A DNA stretch of 64,000 nt from Pilatotrama ljubarskyi. Taxonomy: Eukaryota > Basidiomycota > Agaricomycetes > Polyporales > Polyporaceae. Numbering within the stretch: position 1 is the stretch's first letter; each line of letters opens with the position of its first letter. Location: assembly GCA_022385805.1 (NCBI GenBank), contig MU277696.1:62001-126000 (forward strand), read 5' to 3'. Below are positions 46,979-59,215 of this stretch, one piece after another. Both the position numbers and the translations under genes were made by a program. The notes below the pieces were generated by a model. The model did not search any database. It was not told the DNA's origin and saw only the letters and a program-made list of their open reading frames with translations.

Positions 46979-48231
46979 CTACACGCGCCGAGCGTGGACA
47001 GTGTAACAGAGAGAAACCATACCGGGGACGCCCCAGAGGTCGCGGATGTAACCCTCGATGAGCGCGTCAGCCTCTGTAGCGCGTCGGCCCTCGGACAACA
47101 GCGCGCGCATGGAGCGAGCATACAGCACCATCATCTCACGGAACTCGCGGCCAAGCTCCTTCTTGACAGGGTCATCCCACCAATCGCCAATCGGTGCACG
47201 GAAGCACCGCGCCTCGATGTTGGTGAACTGGCGGGACTCTCCGACGATGTGTGGGATGCGCTCGGCGACGGACTCGATCCCGCGGCGAACGCGGAGCGTC
47301 TCACGCACCGCGTCGAAGAACGCGCACGCGCGAGGAGCACGGCTGCGCACGTCGCTGCCGTCGTTCATCGCGGGGTATCTGCCCCACTCGCAGGACACGA
47401 ACAAGCCGCCATGCCGAAGGACGCGGGCGACCTCCTGCAACAGCGCGCGGTAGTCGCGAATCTGCACAAATCCTATGAACAAACGCCGGCCAAAGTTAGG
47501 AATAGACATACCCCCATGGTGATTGAGCGCGCGTGCACCATATCAATGGTGCCGCTGCCGTACCGGAGTGGTTCCATGATGTCGTACATCTCGAAATTCA
47601 CGTTGCGGGGAGGGTACCGCGTCGCAATCGGCACTGCACATAATTGAGCCTGGACCGCTTCATAGAGCGAGAAGAGATACGTACCGATGTCGACGCCGTA
47701 AAACCTCACGTGCGGGAACTCGCGTGCCATATCCAGCACCCTGCAATTATAGGACATCAGAAGGACTCGCGAACTCACACAGAGAATCACGCACCATTGA
47801 CCAGTTCCCGTTCCGAGATCCACGACGCGCCTTCGCTCACCAGGAGCGAAGGCGAGGAGCTCGCGCACAGGCCCGACGGAGAAATCTCCGATGAGCCTGC
47901 GCAGGAGCCCGTTTAGCCCGTTTTGTCTCTGAAAAATTCCAGCGACTGTTAGCCCCCATTCCAACACTCGGCGGCACGACGGGCGCGGTCAACTCACTCG
48001 CTGCTCTTCCGCATCCACGGGCAAGGGATACGGGCAGCCACCATGAGAATGGAAGAGTCTGCCCCCCCGCTCCTGAAAGTATTCAGGTATCTCGTCGGGG
48101 GCTACTTCGACGATGTCGTCGGACGTGTCCGAGCTCGAGTCGTCGTCGTCGGAGGGGTGGTAATACGGGTCATTGGCGTCCATTTCGCTTTGATTGGCGT
48201 CGCAGTGCGTGCGGTGGTACACAATGGCCAT
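46979..48231 (-). CDS. SAM-dependent methyltransferase
   Basis: Class I (Rossmann-fold) methyltransferase, substrate unknown. The minus-strand start is MAIVYHRTHCDANQSEMDAN, followed by an acidic Ser/Asp run (HPSDDDDSSSDTSDD), IPEYFQERGGRLFHSHGG and PYPLPVDAEEQR. After an intron come QNGLNGLLRRLIGDFSVGPV and the SAM-binding motif I RRVVDLGTGTGQW, then DMAREFPHVRFYGVDI, PRNVNFEMYDIMEPLRYG and TIDMVHARSITMG, a motif II/III region LLQEVARVLRHGGLFVSCEW, and a C-terminal domain ending LWGVPGMVSLCYTVHARRV. The layout is that of a large fungal family distantly like LaeA, common in basidiomycetes. About five exons, roughly 320 residues. No targeting signal. Confidence 0.86.
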
Positions 48232-49326
48232 TGGCAGAAGAAACGGGAGAGCAAGAGATGAGCAAGAACAGTGGCGGCCTGTTGATGCGTGAGACTGCAC
48301 ATATATGTCCAATCGCAACTCCGACACCACGCCAACAGCGACGATAAACTCAGCGGCGGAGTGTCAGAACGGGAATTACAATTGCAAGGTGAGTTTCGCG
48401 GTGTCGTTTGGGGCGCGGGGAGCTCCAGCGATGAGACGGCAGGTACAAAAGGAGCTCGAGGCAGGCCGGATCGACGAGGCGCAAAACGTACCGTGCGGGT
48501 CCGACGCGCAGGACCTGTACAATCGCTCTGGAATGTCCTTGTGAAAGTGATTATGTGTAGGTCTGCTCGCGAGGGTAGGGGAATGCCCAAAGGAGAACAA
48601 GGGCACCTTTCGGGGCCACGACGGAGCAGAGGGAACTCAGCTAGGCGAATGGGATGATAATAATGCGGGCCAGAAGATCAGATGGTTCCCTTGCACCTCG
48701 ATCGCGAGGACTACCACCCAGCACGCGCGCGGAAGCAAATGACATGCTGACGAATTCAGATTATACATACCCCTGGGGGATGGTATGGAATCCCGCTAAA
48801 CTGATCTTGAAGCGGACTGGCGGACCTTCCCCTGCACAGATGGCACGACTAGCCCTATCGGGGCAACATCACAGGCGCGCATGGCGGTCAAAGCTCGGCC
48901 TGGGTCGGCGTCCATCCTCTGAGCCATCGATCCCGCTATGTCTTGGCCAAGATGTGTCTCGCGGAAGAAGCGACGTCAACGGTACGTACTTTTCATGCTG
49001 CTTTCGGAGCGCGTATGTTGGACTCCGCCCGTAATCTTGGCGGATGATGGCTCTTGACCACCCCTCAGCATCATCCATCCCATGGACCCCAGAATCGGCT
49101 GGAGCGACCTAGACACATCAGCTTCGGGAACCAATCATGGCCTTGGGACGCCCTTGCATTCCCAGCAACGCGTGCCTCGCGTGCATCATCATGATGCAAC
49201 AAAGGTGGGCGCGTATGGTGTCCTATATATGCGAGGACATAGCGCGCGTCCGAGCTGGTAACCGTGAGGCAGCTAGCAAATCCACGTCAGTGGCTGTCTA
49301 AAAGCCTCCGAGAAGAGGATTGTGTA
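48232..49326. other. Intergenic, no gene called
   Basis: About 1.1 kb upstream of the methyltransferase. A plus-strand frame at 48305-48544 (MSNRNSDTTPTATINSAAEC...) is open but unsupported and overlaps a longer minus-strand frame. A TATA-like CACATATATG lies near 48297-48306. The sequence around 49190-49240 (CATCATCATGATGC, then GTCCTATATATGCG) holds another TATA-like site without an assigned gene. Confidence 0.45.
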
Positions 49327-49655
49327 TCACACATGCCATGGTGTTGCACTTCTGAGAGATGTCGAATTGCCCATGGGGTTGCAAATACTCAGCTCTTGAG
49401 ATCTTGATTTTGGACTGTGAACCGTCGTAAGTCCAGGCAAAACGCGGTCTTCCGCATCAAGAAGGCAATTGTAACAGGATCCACCTGGTGATGCTCCGGC
49501 CAGCTTGATCCTGACCACAGACATGTCGGGTGGTAAATCTAAGTCTTGAGGACACTGAGCGCACCTGCGAGACTGGGAAATCAACATAGTTTAGCATGAG
49601 CCTGCCGGCTTAGGACCAACCTGTCTAGTTTCGCGATCACTGCAGGGGGTTTCAT
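49327..49655 (-). CDS. Small putative protein with CxxC motifs, 90 residues
   Basis: Not recognised. Two minus-strand exons, 49621-49655 and 49327-49564, are joined by a 56-nt intron with GTTGGT donor and TCTCGCAG acceptor; the sum is 273 nt in frame. The product starts MKPPAVIAKLDRCAQCPQDL, then DLPPDMSVVRIKLAGASPGG and SCYNCLLDAEDRVLPGL, with CAQC and CYNC pairs that could bind a metal, and ends SATPWHV. It is divergent from the POL4 gene with about 275 nt between the start codons. Evidence is only the clean splice and the paired cysteines; it could be spurious. Confidence 0.35.
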
Positions 49656-49929
49656 GCTATCCTCGACAGTTGAATAATAAAGAAACGTCCATAATGAAGG
49701 TGTCAAGCGAAGGCATATGTAGGCCAAAAGCAAGTTTGAGACTGAGTACTGAGGCTTGGGTTGCAGTGACACTGCAAGCGAGGGCGGGGATGTGGCGGCA
49801 ATTCCCGAAACAGGCAATGGGCGCTTATGAGTTCTGTGACAGTGGTCGGTGTGGTTCAAACATGCCATCTTGTTCACAACAACCATCATCCGCTAGTCGT
49901 CGAGCATATATTCATATACTAACTTCTAA

Positions 49930-52900
49930 ATGTCAGATCCGGAGTTCTTCTTTGCCGAACAGCGAGAAATCGTGAATATGCCGGATGAAGATATGGCGGA
50001 TTATCTCGCAAGAAGATGGAGAAGGTACGAGCTCTACTAGTACTCGTCACGAACGGCAGACAAGGGTCGATATCTTGAAAAGTAGTATAGCGGGGGCCGT
50101 AGCCACAGCATATGCTTTGTACCAACGCGTCACTTGGGTCTCTCAGCCAGCAGCATGCCGACCCGGTCCATTCTTGCTCATTTTGCGGTGGAAATCAGCC
50201 CTTGTCTATCGCAGCTCAGTTCCTATCTCACCACCGTGTGCGCTGATTATGTTGCAAATAGTAAGACTACTTCTATCTGCGGCTTCAGCGCCGACGCAAT
50301 CACGGTCCATAACACAACCTCGCCGCATATGCCTGCAAGTGTAGACATAGAGAAGCGGTGCTCTATGTCCCCATCACAGATCCCCATACCGACGACATGC
50401 ATGCCTCGCACTTCGGAGGTGTCAAGAGAACGCTCAGAAAGCCCACGACAGTCAGAGGTGCCGTCATCCAGATCTTCCCTGACCAAGTCACCTTCGTCTA
50501 TCCCTGGCCGCGACGAGGAAGTCGGTAGCAAAGGGTCCGACGCAGAACGATACCTGAATCCGAGAATTTCGAAGAAACCGAAGTTAGAAGTGGAAGTCGC
50601 CATCCATACCAATGAGGCTACATCGCAGGCGTCCTACATTCTGAGCGCTAAGGGAGCTGCATCGTAAGGTCGCTTGTTCACCAGGCGTGCAATACCTGCT
50701 GATTGTCCTCTTTCCCTATCTTGTCATGTCGGGGTAGCGCGCATAAGTCTTCGTATCCACAGCGTCAGGGTATAGGGGATGTCCTCCCAAATCCTGTTCA
50801 GCGCGACGAAACCTTTTCCGGGGCCAGCAAGCATGTTCCCGTCAACATGCCAGCGAGTCCTGCATCCGCGGATTTAGCTGCGTTCCTTCCAGTGTCCCAC
50901 GGTACCAGTGGGTCATGCCAAGAACTAGGAACATCTGCTCAAGTAGCCATCTCATCAGACAGCCGCCTGTCTGCGTGTCACATAGCCCGATCCTCTGGGC
51001 GACCAGTCGCTTCCACATCTTTTGAACCCGACCTGCCCGCATCGGCATGGCAGGGTGGAGCAGCCTTGATCACACCACTCGCCTTCAACCGCCGCTCTAC
51101 GGTAGCAGATTGCAGCGATATTACAAGTCCACCGAACACCGCTCCTGACGCTCCGAGTACCGGCGGTCCTCGCACCAGGAAGAGTGGTGCTGCGCACCTC
51201 TCAAGAGTCGCGAAGAATGCGGCGAGGCGTGAGCCCTCGAGCATACCCAAGGGCAAGGGTAGGAAGAAGGAGAAGGAGCTCATAACCCCTCTCGAGTACG
51301 CCCAGAAGCTACAGGCACAGTTCTCTGAGCCAGCCACCGGGAGAAAGAAGCACTCGGATAAACCGTTCTTGAAAGGCAAACACATTTTCTATTACGGCGG
51401 CGATCTCAATTATGCCGGCCTACAGACGCGCAATAGGATGGACATCGTGAGTCACCTGGCACCCCCGTCGCAATCAATCGCTCTTCACTGACGTGCTGTT
51501 TTAGATCACGCGGTGCGGTGGGACACTTGTGCCAAAGTACGACCCCGCCGAGATTACGCATATTGTCACCGATGCGGACGAGCGCGCCTTCTTGCAGGCT
51601 ATAGGCCTGAAGAAGCTCGCCGACATCCCGGAGCATATTCCAACCGTGAAATGGAGCTGGGTGCTTTCTGGTTTTGATCGAGTCCCTGTCAGGCGGCTTG
51701 CCGACGCCAGTGGCAAGGGCAAGGCGCCGGAGAAGGCTGCCGGTCAGAAAGGTGGTGACGATGACTGGGAGTACCCGATGGATTACGAGTTTGAGCATGC
51801 CGCATACAAGTCGCGTATCGACGCCGGACGGACCCCATGGGGTGAAGCCGTCCGCCTGAAGGCTGAGAGGATGGCCCAGAAAGATGGCAATCTGGCCACG
51901 AACAAGGTTCATCAACTGGTCGGTGCTGGCCGGCGCGCAGGACCGGCGGAGCTCAGTCGCAGCGCGGACGATATCAGCAACATCTCGTGCGTTTCGGCGG
52001 CTGGCAGTCCTCCCGTTCCCAGGTACGAGCTGACGCCCATTTCCCAGCGACTTCACACAAGACAGAGAGCCCCCGCGTGGTGCTGCGACGATCCTTCCCC
52101 GTGAGGGCCTACCCTCTCCTCCTTCGTCTCCCGGAGACTCGCATCTGGGCCCCGCTCAGGCCCCCAGATTCAAAGAGGCAGCGCAGGCTGCTCGTCTCAA
52201 AACCGCTTCAGGACGGCCTGTAGCCAGTGGCTCTCGTTCAAATGCCGCCTCGGGTTCATCGGTGGATCCGCTGGCTGAGTTCTATGCGACCGCGCGGGCC
52301 GAGCGGGAGGCAGAGGTGAGTCGAGTCTGGCCGCCTTCGTGATTGCGCTGGTGGGAGTACGTGGCACGGGTCAGATGCTCCTAGATGCGGACGCCGCTAG
52401 TGAATCAGCACGGCCGGAGAAAGTCCCGCATCCGGCGCACCGCGAGGTCTTGAAGAAGGGGGTAGGACTGCGCTTTGTCTCGAACTCGAGAACCTCTCGT
52501 CTTACCTCGCTTCCCCGCCTCTAGTTCGTTTGCGATGACAAGGGAGGGAAACAGCGGCTAGGGGCGTGTCCGAACCAGGATGTAATAGACAAGGTACTGT
52601 CAGACGATCTCCTCGATGCGCTCCTGTCACGCTAATCCAAAGCGAAGCTCCAAGAGCTAAAGTCCCTCCATGCGGTAAAGCCGTCGAAGGACGACGAATG
52701 GCGCGTCTTGGGCTACAACAAGGGTATGCGCGACTACCACAAGCTATCTACGGCCGGGAACATACGACCTGATTTCTTTGAGCGCAGCTATCGCAGCGCT
52801 ACGCAGGCATCCGACGAGGATCAAGAGCTATGAAGAGGCGGTCTCTCTCCACGGAATTGGGGACAAGACCGCACAGAAGGTGTGATAACTGCAAGCTGGC

Positions 52901-54422
52901 CTGGGGTCCAACGTGTCCATCTCATGCGCCCTGCTGCAGATCATGGAGATCATCGAAACAGGGGACCTTCGGCGATTAGAGCATGAGCGAACCGAAGACG
53001 TGGCGGCTATCCAGACGTTCCTCGGGATATACGGCGTCGGTTAGTACCCGCTGTCGGATAGCGTCTACTCGACAAGCTTATTTAGGCTCCGTCACCCGCC
53101 CATCCCTACCGCAGGACTCAGCACGGCGACAAAGTGGTACAATCACGGATGTCGGACGTTGGAAGACGTCAAGGCGCGGAAGGGTGGCATCAGGCTGACG
53201 ACTGAGCAGGAGATCGGCCTAAGGTATTACGATGGTGCGTCATAGTCGTTCTACTTTCGACGGACAGGCTACTAAGTCATCGTGAAATTGTCACAAAGAC
53301 ATCAACACCAGAATCCCCCGAGCGGAGGTCGAGGAAATTTACAACAAGGTGAAGGCCGCAGGTGAGCGCCCCGCTACGCGCCTTGCATGCAAGATCACCC
53401 GCCTACCATGATCATCCCTCGTAGCCCTGAAGATCGATCCCAAGCTGTTCATCGAGATTATGGGCAGTTACCGCCGGTGAGTCTATCCTGCTACTCACGC
53501 ATGAACGATGGTTGTACTGAGGGCGCGTTACAGCGGTAAAGCTGACTGCGGCGACATCGACGTCTTGATCACTCGCCCTACCGACGACGGGAAGACGCAT
53601 CAAGGTCAGTCGACACCTCGAATTCAAATACGCTATCCTCCGCGCCCTCGTCATTGCTGCTCGGTCAGCTAGCTCATACCCGTCCATCCGTATATTGTAG
53701 GCGTCCTCCGGCGACTGCTGAGAGAGCTCCATCAGCAAGGCATCATCACGGAGGACCTCTGTTTGCCGGACGACTTTGACGATCTCGAGCTGATATATCG
53801 CGGCTTGTGTCGGAAGGACTCGGATAGCCTGCGACGGCGGATAGGTGAGCGCAGTCGATCAATGCCGCCCAAAACTCACAACGCCGATCCTCCACCGTGC
53901 CAGACTTTCTCACCGTACCGTGGATCTCTCGGGGCGCCGCGCTGCTGTATTACACTGGCGATGACATAGTAAGCCAGCGTTCGTCCTGTTCTGATCCGTC
54001 GTGCCGACCACTCCCTGCGTCGACGACAGTTCAACCGTTCACTGCGTTTGAAGGCGAACAAGATGGGATACTCCCTGAACCAGCGGGGGCTTTACGCAGG
54101 GGTGGTCCGCAACCCCAGCGACAAGCGCCAGAAGCTCAACGACGGTGAGCGCTCGTCAGGTCCTCCGTTCCTCACCACCCCTTGCCCCATGAGCTGTCTC
54201 CCGCATGGCCTTTCGTCTGTACTCCGCGTAATAGACCTCACCGGACTGACACGCAATTTCACGCATAGGGCACCTCATCGCCTCAGAAAGCGAGCGGGAG
54301 ATCCTGGATATTTTGGGTGCGTGCTCCATATTTACACGACGAGTCACGGCCGGGCACGCTAAACATACACGCTGGTTGTAGGCGTACCGTGGCAAGAGCC
54401 CCACGAGCGCGTCCGCGGGTGA
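49930..54422 (+). CDS. POL4: X-family DNA polymerase (POL4/lambda type)
   Basis: Nuclear repair polymerase for base excision repair and end joining. The start MSDPEFFFAEQREIVNMPDE and DMADYLARRWRR is followed by a short intron and a long Ser/Pro-rich region. A BRCT domain begins LKGKHIFYYGGDLNYAGLQT and goes on, after an intron, ITRCGGTLVPKYDPAEITHI, VPTVKWSWVL-like IPTVKWSWVLSGFDRVPV. After a linker the catalytic core: AIRSHPTRIKSYEEAVSLHG, helix-hairpin-helix IGDKTAQKIMEIIETGDL, RIPRAEVEEIYNKVKAA, FIEIMGSYRRGKADCGDIDV with the metal Asp pair, the third Asp in RRIDFLTVPW, and thumb SLRLKANKMGYSLNQRGLYA. It ends PWQEPHERVRG. At least 14 exons. One joint (after PPVP) needs a 25-nt intron at 52023-52047 to stay in frame. 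Confidence 0.88.
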
Positions 54423-55802
54423 GAAAGGCCACAGTGTAGTATGCCGAGTCGGCGCAGACGATCTCGAGGATCGTGGGATGGCACTGTAGGCCTTGCGCGC
54501 AGCGCGTACCTAGGATCCGGATCGGTTATGCGACTGGCCGTTGCCTTTCGCGGGTCCGACAGCCTGTGCACAACATGTCTCTGGAACCGTAACGATCTCC
54601 AAGTTCAAGCATGGGTGGGGACCGGGACGGTGTGAGATTCCACGATGAGTGTGTCGATTTCCCGGCGTCTCAGGTCAAGAACCTGCCTGAACCTGCAGCC
54701 TGGGCTACTGGAGGCCGTGAGAAACGGAGTGCCCGAGACGACCGCTGGTAAAGTAGGGTTCATACAGACTTTCGTACACTTGAGTTACCGTACGGTAGGT
54801 GCGCGATTCCTCGTGCGGCGCGAGCAGGTAAGGAACGACTGAGCGTATAGGCGAGTTAGCATGGCGCAGTACTTGATGAAGATTTTTAGAGATTGAACGA
54901 TCATACGTCATGGCTGAGATACTCGACAAGATCCAGGCCGTCGCGGCGCCGTAGTATTTTGTACACAGCAAGCGCCACGACTGCACGATCGACTGCTCGA
55001 CGGATGTTTGTCTCAACCGCAAGTACAGTAGTACCGAGCAAGCCTCAAGGGATCGAGAGAGAGTTTGCCATGGACAGGCACGAACTCTCCCGTAGGCAAC
55101 CCGGGCCACGGTCCCGGCTCCTGAGAGCCACGCTCACCTGGTCTGCAGCGCGGGGGGTTCCCGGGACGGACCCCACTTCTGGGACCCCCGGTGACAGTGC
55201 GCTCTGCAGCATGAGAGAACGAGAGACGGCGAGAGTTTTCCAGGGTGCGGTTCTGGCGCGCACGGGGCGGAAATCCTGCAGTGCCCCGCTGGGAGCTGAA
55301 AATCGCCGACGGGGAGAGCGAGTCCGGGGCCAGGGGCTCGGCGCGGGAAGCACTTCACGCGTTGGGTGGGGTGGGACGAGTCCCGGTGGGCTGGGTGGCC
55401 TCTTTCGAGCGGGAACGGGGTCTGGGAGGATTTCGGACCACGTGGGCATCTTCCTGTTCGACGACGAGAGTTCCAGAGTTTTGCTTGTCAGGGCCGGACA
55501 GCGCTGCTGAGCTGTAAGAGACTGGGTAAGAGAGAAACCACACCGCTGTGTATATGCTGAACGGGCTGTAAGAACATGTTACAGTCCGCGAGGAAGAAGG
55601 GTATAAGAAACGGACGGGGCGCGTTTACGTGTTTGTTATCAGGGGTTCAATCTCGATCTGAACGATAAGTTTCTGATCGGGTATATGAGCCGCTGCATCG
55701 GGGCTGGGCTGTTTCTCAGCTCAGCGCCGAGTCTCGTCTCTCCTCACCCTCGTCGTCCCCGAGCTCCCCCTCGCCGCCGACAACGACGCCGCCGCCGCCG
55801 CC
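54423..55802. other. Intergenic, about 1.4 kb, no gene recognised
   Basis: A 205-codon plus-strand frame (54893-55510) and a 134-codon minus-strand frame overlap each other and are Arg/Ser/Gly- or Pro-rich without motifs. The sequence at 55150-55300 is G-rich with near-palindromic CCCGGGACGG and CCCACTTCTGGGACCCCCGG. I see no transposon ends or terminal repeats. The right end is the velvet gene promoter and leader. Confidence 0.45.
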
Positions 55803-58800
55803 ATGGAGGACGAGCAGCACCAGTTTGTGCATGCGAAGCTGCCCGTGCACTCCCAGTACGACAGAGACAGGCTGTGAGTCCCATCATCACCCGCCGCGCT
55901 TCCCACCCCCCATCCCAGACCCATGGTTTCGTCTCCTCCTCCCGTTCGTGTTATACTCACCGTCGCTTTTCCCCGTTCCGACATATATCGCCTCCCCCGG
56001 CCGTCGCATCCTTCCCCCTGCCCTCCTCCCCCCGCCTCCTGCGACACCCGGCTCGCCTATTCGCCCTCATGGCCCGCCCGTACGACCCCAGAGAGTATGA
56101 ACTCACGATGCGACAAGAGCCCAAGCAGGCTCGCATGTGCGGTGTAGGCGGTAAAGGTCCACTCCTTCAGCCTCTGTGCAGCAAACCTCGCTCACCGTCT
56201 TCCTCTTCGCCGTCCCGCCAGCCGACCGCCGACCGATCGACCCACCGCCCATCGTCCAGCTGCGCGTAATCGACCCTTCTGCCCGTCGCCCCCAGTCCAG
56301 CTCTTCGCGGGCCAGCTCACCAGGTGCGTGCAGAAGCCGACCCGGCCCGACAGCCGTGCGTACGCGTTAACGTCGCGCTTGCCCCGTTCCGTGCGCACGT
56401 CGCTTGCGCTCGACTTGTGCTCGCGTCCCGCGTATGCTCATGGACCCGTTCTCACAGATTCATCATCCCCGCCTTCCGCGCAAAGTTTCCTCCAAAACCC
56501 GTATTACTTCATGTTCGCCAGCCTGGCGAAGCCGGACGAGGACGTGGAATTGCATTGGCTGAAGGTACGTCTCTCTCTCCTCGCCTATCTCGCCGAGATG
56601 GCACCTCTTGCCGCCCGTCCTCGCAAATGCGGGCTGGACACGTATTGCGCGCCGGTAAAGGGCTCTTCGCTGCCATACAGCAGCATCGTCCTCGTACTAT
56701 TGTCGAAGTATGATACGGCGGTCTGTTCTCAAAGTGCCTACGTATACGAGAAGCCAGAGCTATCTTGTCGAGCAGTGTGATCGGCGTGCAATGCTGTCGG
56801 ATGCCTGTCTCTCTGTCCATGAGGGCGGCGCCTGTGCCGGAGCCGAGGCGAACAGTGATTGCGCCTATTACCGGGGCACGGTATAGGCTTGGTTATATGC
56901 CAGGCGGTCGGCGGCATGGAATTCTGGTCTGATCGATCTGCTTCTATAACGACGCTCCTTGCGATGCCGCTTGTAGTATCTGTACTCGATGTTAACAATA
57001 TTGATGTCTGTAGGATGGAAAGACGCGATGCACCACGGGCTCCGTCGTCTCATCGCTCTACCACCTGAAGGACACCGAGAACCAGAACCAGGACGCGGGC
57101 TTCTTCGTGTTCCCCGACCTCAGCGTCCGGACAGAAGGCAGCTACCGTCTGAAGCTGAGCTTGTTCGAGGTCGTCGGGTAAGTCCCCCGACTGCGTCGCG
57201 CAGCCGGAGTCGCTGACGTCCGTCGCAGCAATAGCGTCTATCACTGCAAATCTATCTTCTCCGCGCCCTTCTACGTATACACGGCAAAGAAGTTCCCGGG
57301 CATGGAAGGTGCGTCGTCCCATCCTCCTTGTGTTGTGCGCCCCTCGTCCTGAGCCGAGCGATCCACAGAATCGACGCCGCTCTCCTGTTCCCTGGCGGAC
57401 CAGGGCATCAAGATCCGCATCCGCAAAGACATCCGCGTCCGCAAGCGACCCGTCCCCGCCCTCGACGCGCCGGTGCCCATGCCCATCGGCCCCGTGCCCA
57501 TCCCTCAAGGCACCTTCGGGCCCGTCCCGGTGCCGCTCGACGACGACGAGGACGACCGCGATAAGGAGCGTGATCGAGAGCGAGAACGCGACCACGAACG
57601 GGAGCAGCACGAGCGCGAGAGGGAGAAGGGGCGCGAGCGGGACAGGCGCGAGTCTGCGGGGAGCATCGGCGGCCCGAGCGGGAGCGGGAGCGCGAACAGG
57701 CGCGATAGTGTCGAAGGGCGCGGCATCAAGCGCGCGCGTGGGGACGACTCGGCGATGGAGGAGGCTGGTCCTTCGGGTGCGCAGGTTGGGTGGGGCGCGA
57801 TCGACCCCGCGCTGGGTCCGCCCTCGCATAGCTCTGCTCCCGTACAGGGCGCGGTCTCTGGACACGCGTCGGGCCCTGTCGACCATCCGCACTACGCTTC
57901 ATCTGGACCCGCTCCTGGGCCTGCCCCGTACGACCACAGGTACTCCGCACCTGCGCCTACGCAGGCCCCTCAGTACCACTACGATCCCCATGGTCACTCT
58001 ACGGCGCCTCCCTCGCATCACTACGCGCCGCCTCCGCCTGCCCAGCACCACTACTCGCACGTCCCCCCTCCGCCTCACCACGCACACCACGGTCCCCCTC
58101 CTCCAGCTCCATACCAGTCCTACAGCGCACAGGCAGCCGCGCCCGCGCCCGCCCCAGCACCGACGTCCGCCCCCACCCAGTCCTGGGGTCCTCCTCCCGC
58201 AGCGCCGACCCAGACATACGACCCGTACGCGCACCACCCCCAGCACCAGCCCCACTACCCCCCGCCGCACCACGGCCACCAAGGCCCACCGCCGCCAGGC
58301 CCCCCTCCCCCGCGCTACGAGTACAGCAGCTACGCGCCCCCACCGGCGCAACCGCAGCAGCAGGGCGCGTACGGGAGCTACTACGAGCACCACCCGCACC
58401 AGCAGCACCACACCGCCGCGCCGCCCCCTCCGCCTCCGATGCAGCCGCCCCCGCCGCACGGCGGGCACTCGCACCACGCCGTCCACCCCGGCCATCACCC
58501 GAGCTACGCGCCGCAGCCGCCGTCGCCCCCGCCAGCCCCCGCACAGCAGGCGTACGCGAGCGAGTACGCGAGCGCGGGCACGAGCGCGGGTGCGTCGGGG
58601 TATGCGCGCGGGTACGCCGCCGCGCCGCCGATGGCGCCGCAGTACTCGCCGTACGGGAGCAGCTCGGCGTCGCAACAGCAGCCCCCCGGGCCCCCGCCGC
58701 AGTCTCAGCAGCAGCAGCCGGCGCGCGGACACTCGCACCACGGCGGGCACTCGGCGCATCATGGCGGGCACCCCCCTGCGCCCGGTCCTGCGCCTACGCA

Positions 58801-59215
58801 CGGCGGCGGACACTCGCACTACCAGCTTAGCACCCCGCCCCATCACTCGCAGGGGTACAGCGGGTACCCGCTCCCGCCGCCGCCTGGTGCGGGCGGGAGC
58901 TCTGCAGGGGAGAGCTCGTGGGGCGCTGGGTATGGCGGTGCGCCGCCGCCTCCGCCCGGGGCTCCGGCCCCGTACGGGAGCGTCGCGCCGGAGTATAGCG
59001 GGTACCCGGGGCCTGGCGCGCCTGCTGCGGGCACGTCGGGCGCGGGGCTGACGCGGATCCAGCTCGCGCCGTTGAGAGTGGGTGGGGGGTCGTCTCCGCC
59101 GGGGTCAAGCGCGGGCCCGGGGTCTGCGTCGGGCCCGGGCGTGGAGAGGATGGGCGGGGGAGGGAAGAAGAATCCGCTGAGCATCGGGAATATCATCTCG
59201 GATGACTCTGCGTGA
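55803..59215 (+). CDS. Velvet-domain regulator (VosA/VelB-like) with long tail
   Basis: Fungal developmental transcription regulator; the velvet domain binds DNA with an NF-kB-like fold. Exon 1 [20 protein letters not shown] joins, after a 220-nt intron, to [22 protein letters not shown], then [40 protein letters not shown], a 449-nt intron (56565-57013), [80 protein letters not shown] and [20 protein letters not shown]. The HLKD...KSI...FPGM...[10 protein letters not shown] pattern is nearest VosA; the YTAKKFPG piece recalls VelB. A region of about 80 charged residues ([20 protein letters not shown]) with probable nuclear signals follows, then about 430 residues rich in Pro, His, Tyr, Gln and Ala, ending [10 protein letters not shown]. 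The velvet part is secure; the subfamily is not. Confidence 0.88.

Noticed and set aside
48305..48544. 79-codon plus-strand frame starting MSNRNSD
   Set aside because: Lies in the upstream region of the methyltransferase and overlaps a longer minus-strand frame; no motif.
54893..55510. 205-codon plus-strand frame
   Set aside because: Gly/Arg/Ser-rich, overlapped by a minus-strand frame of similar length, with no motif, splice partners or promoter.
55635..55680. tRNA-like B box GGGGTTCAATCTC
   Set aside because: No acceptor, D or anticodon stem can be folded around it.
57309..59051. 580-codon plus-strand frame rich in Arg, Thr and Pro
   Set aside because: It is the shifted shadow of the velvet tail exon; it has no motif and results from GC-rich CCN/CAN repeats.
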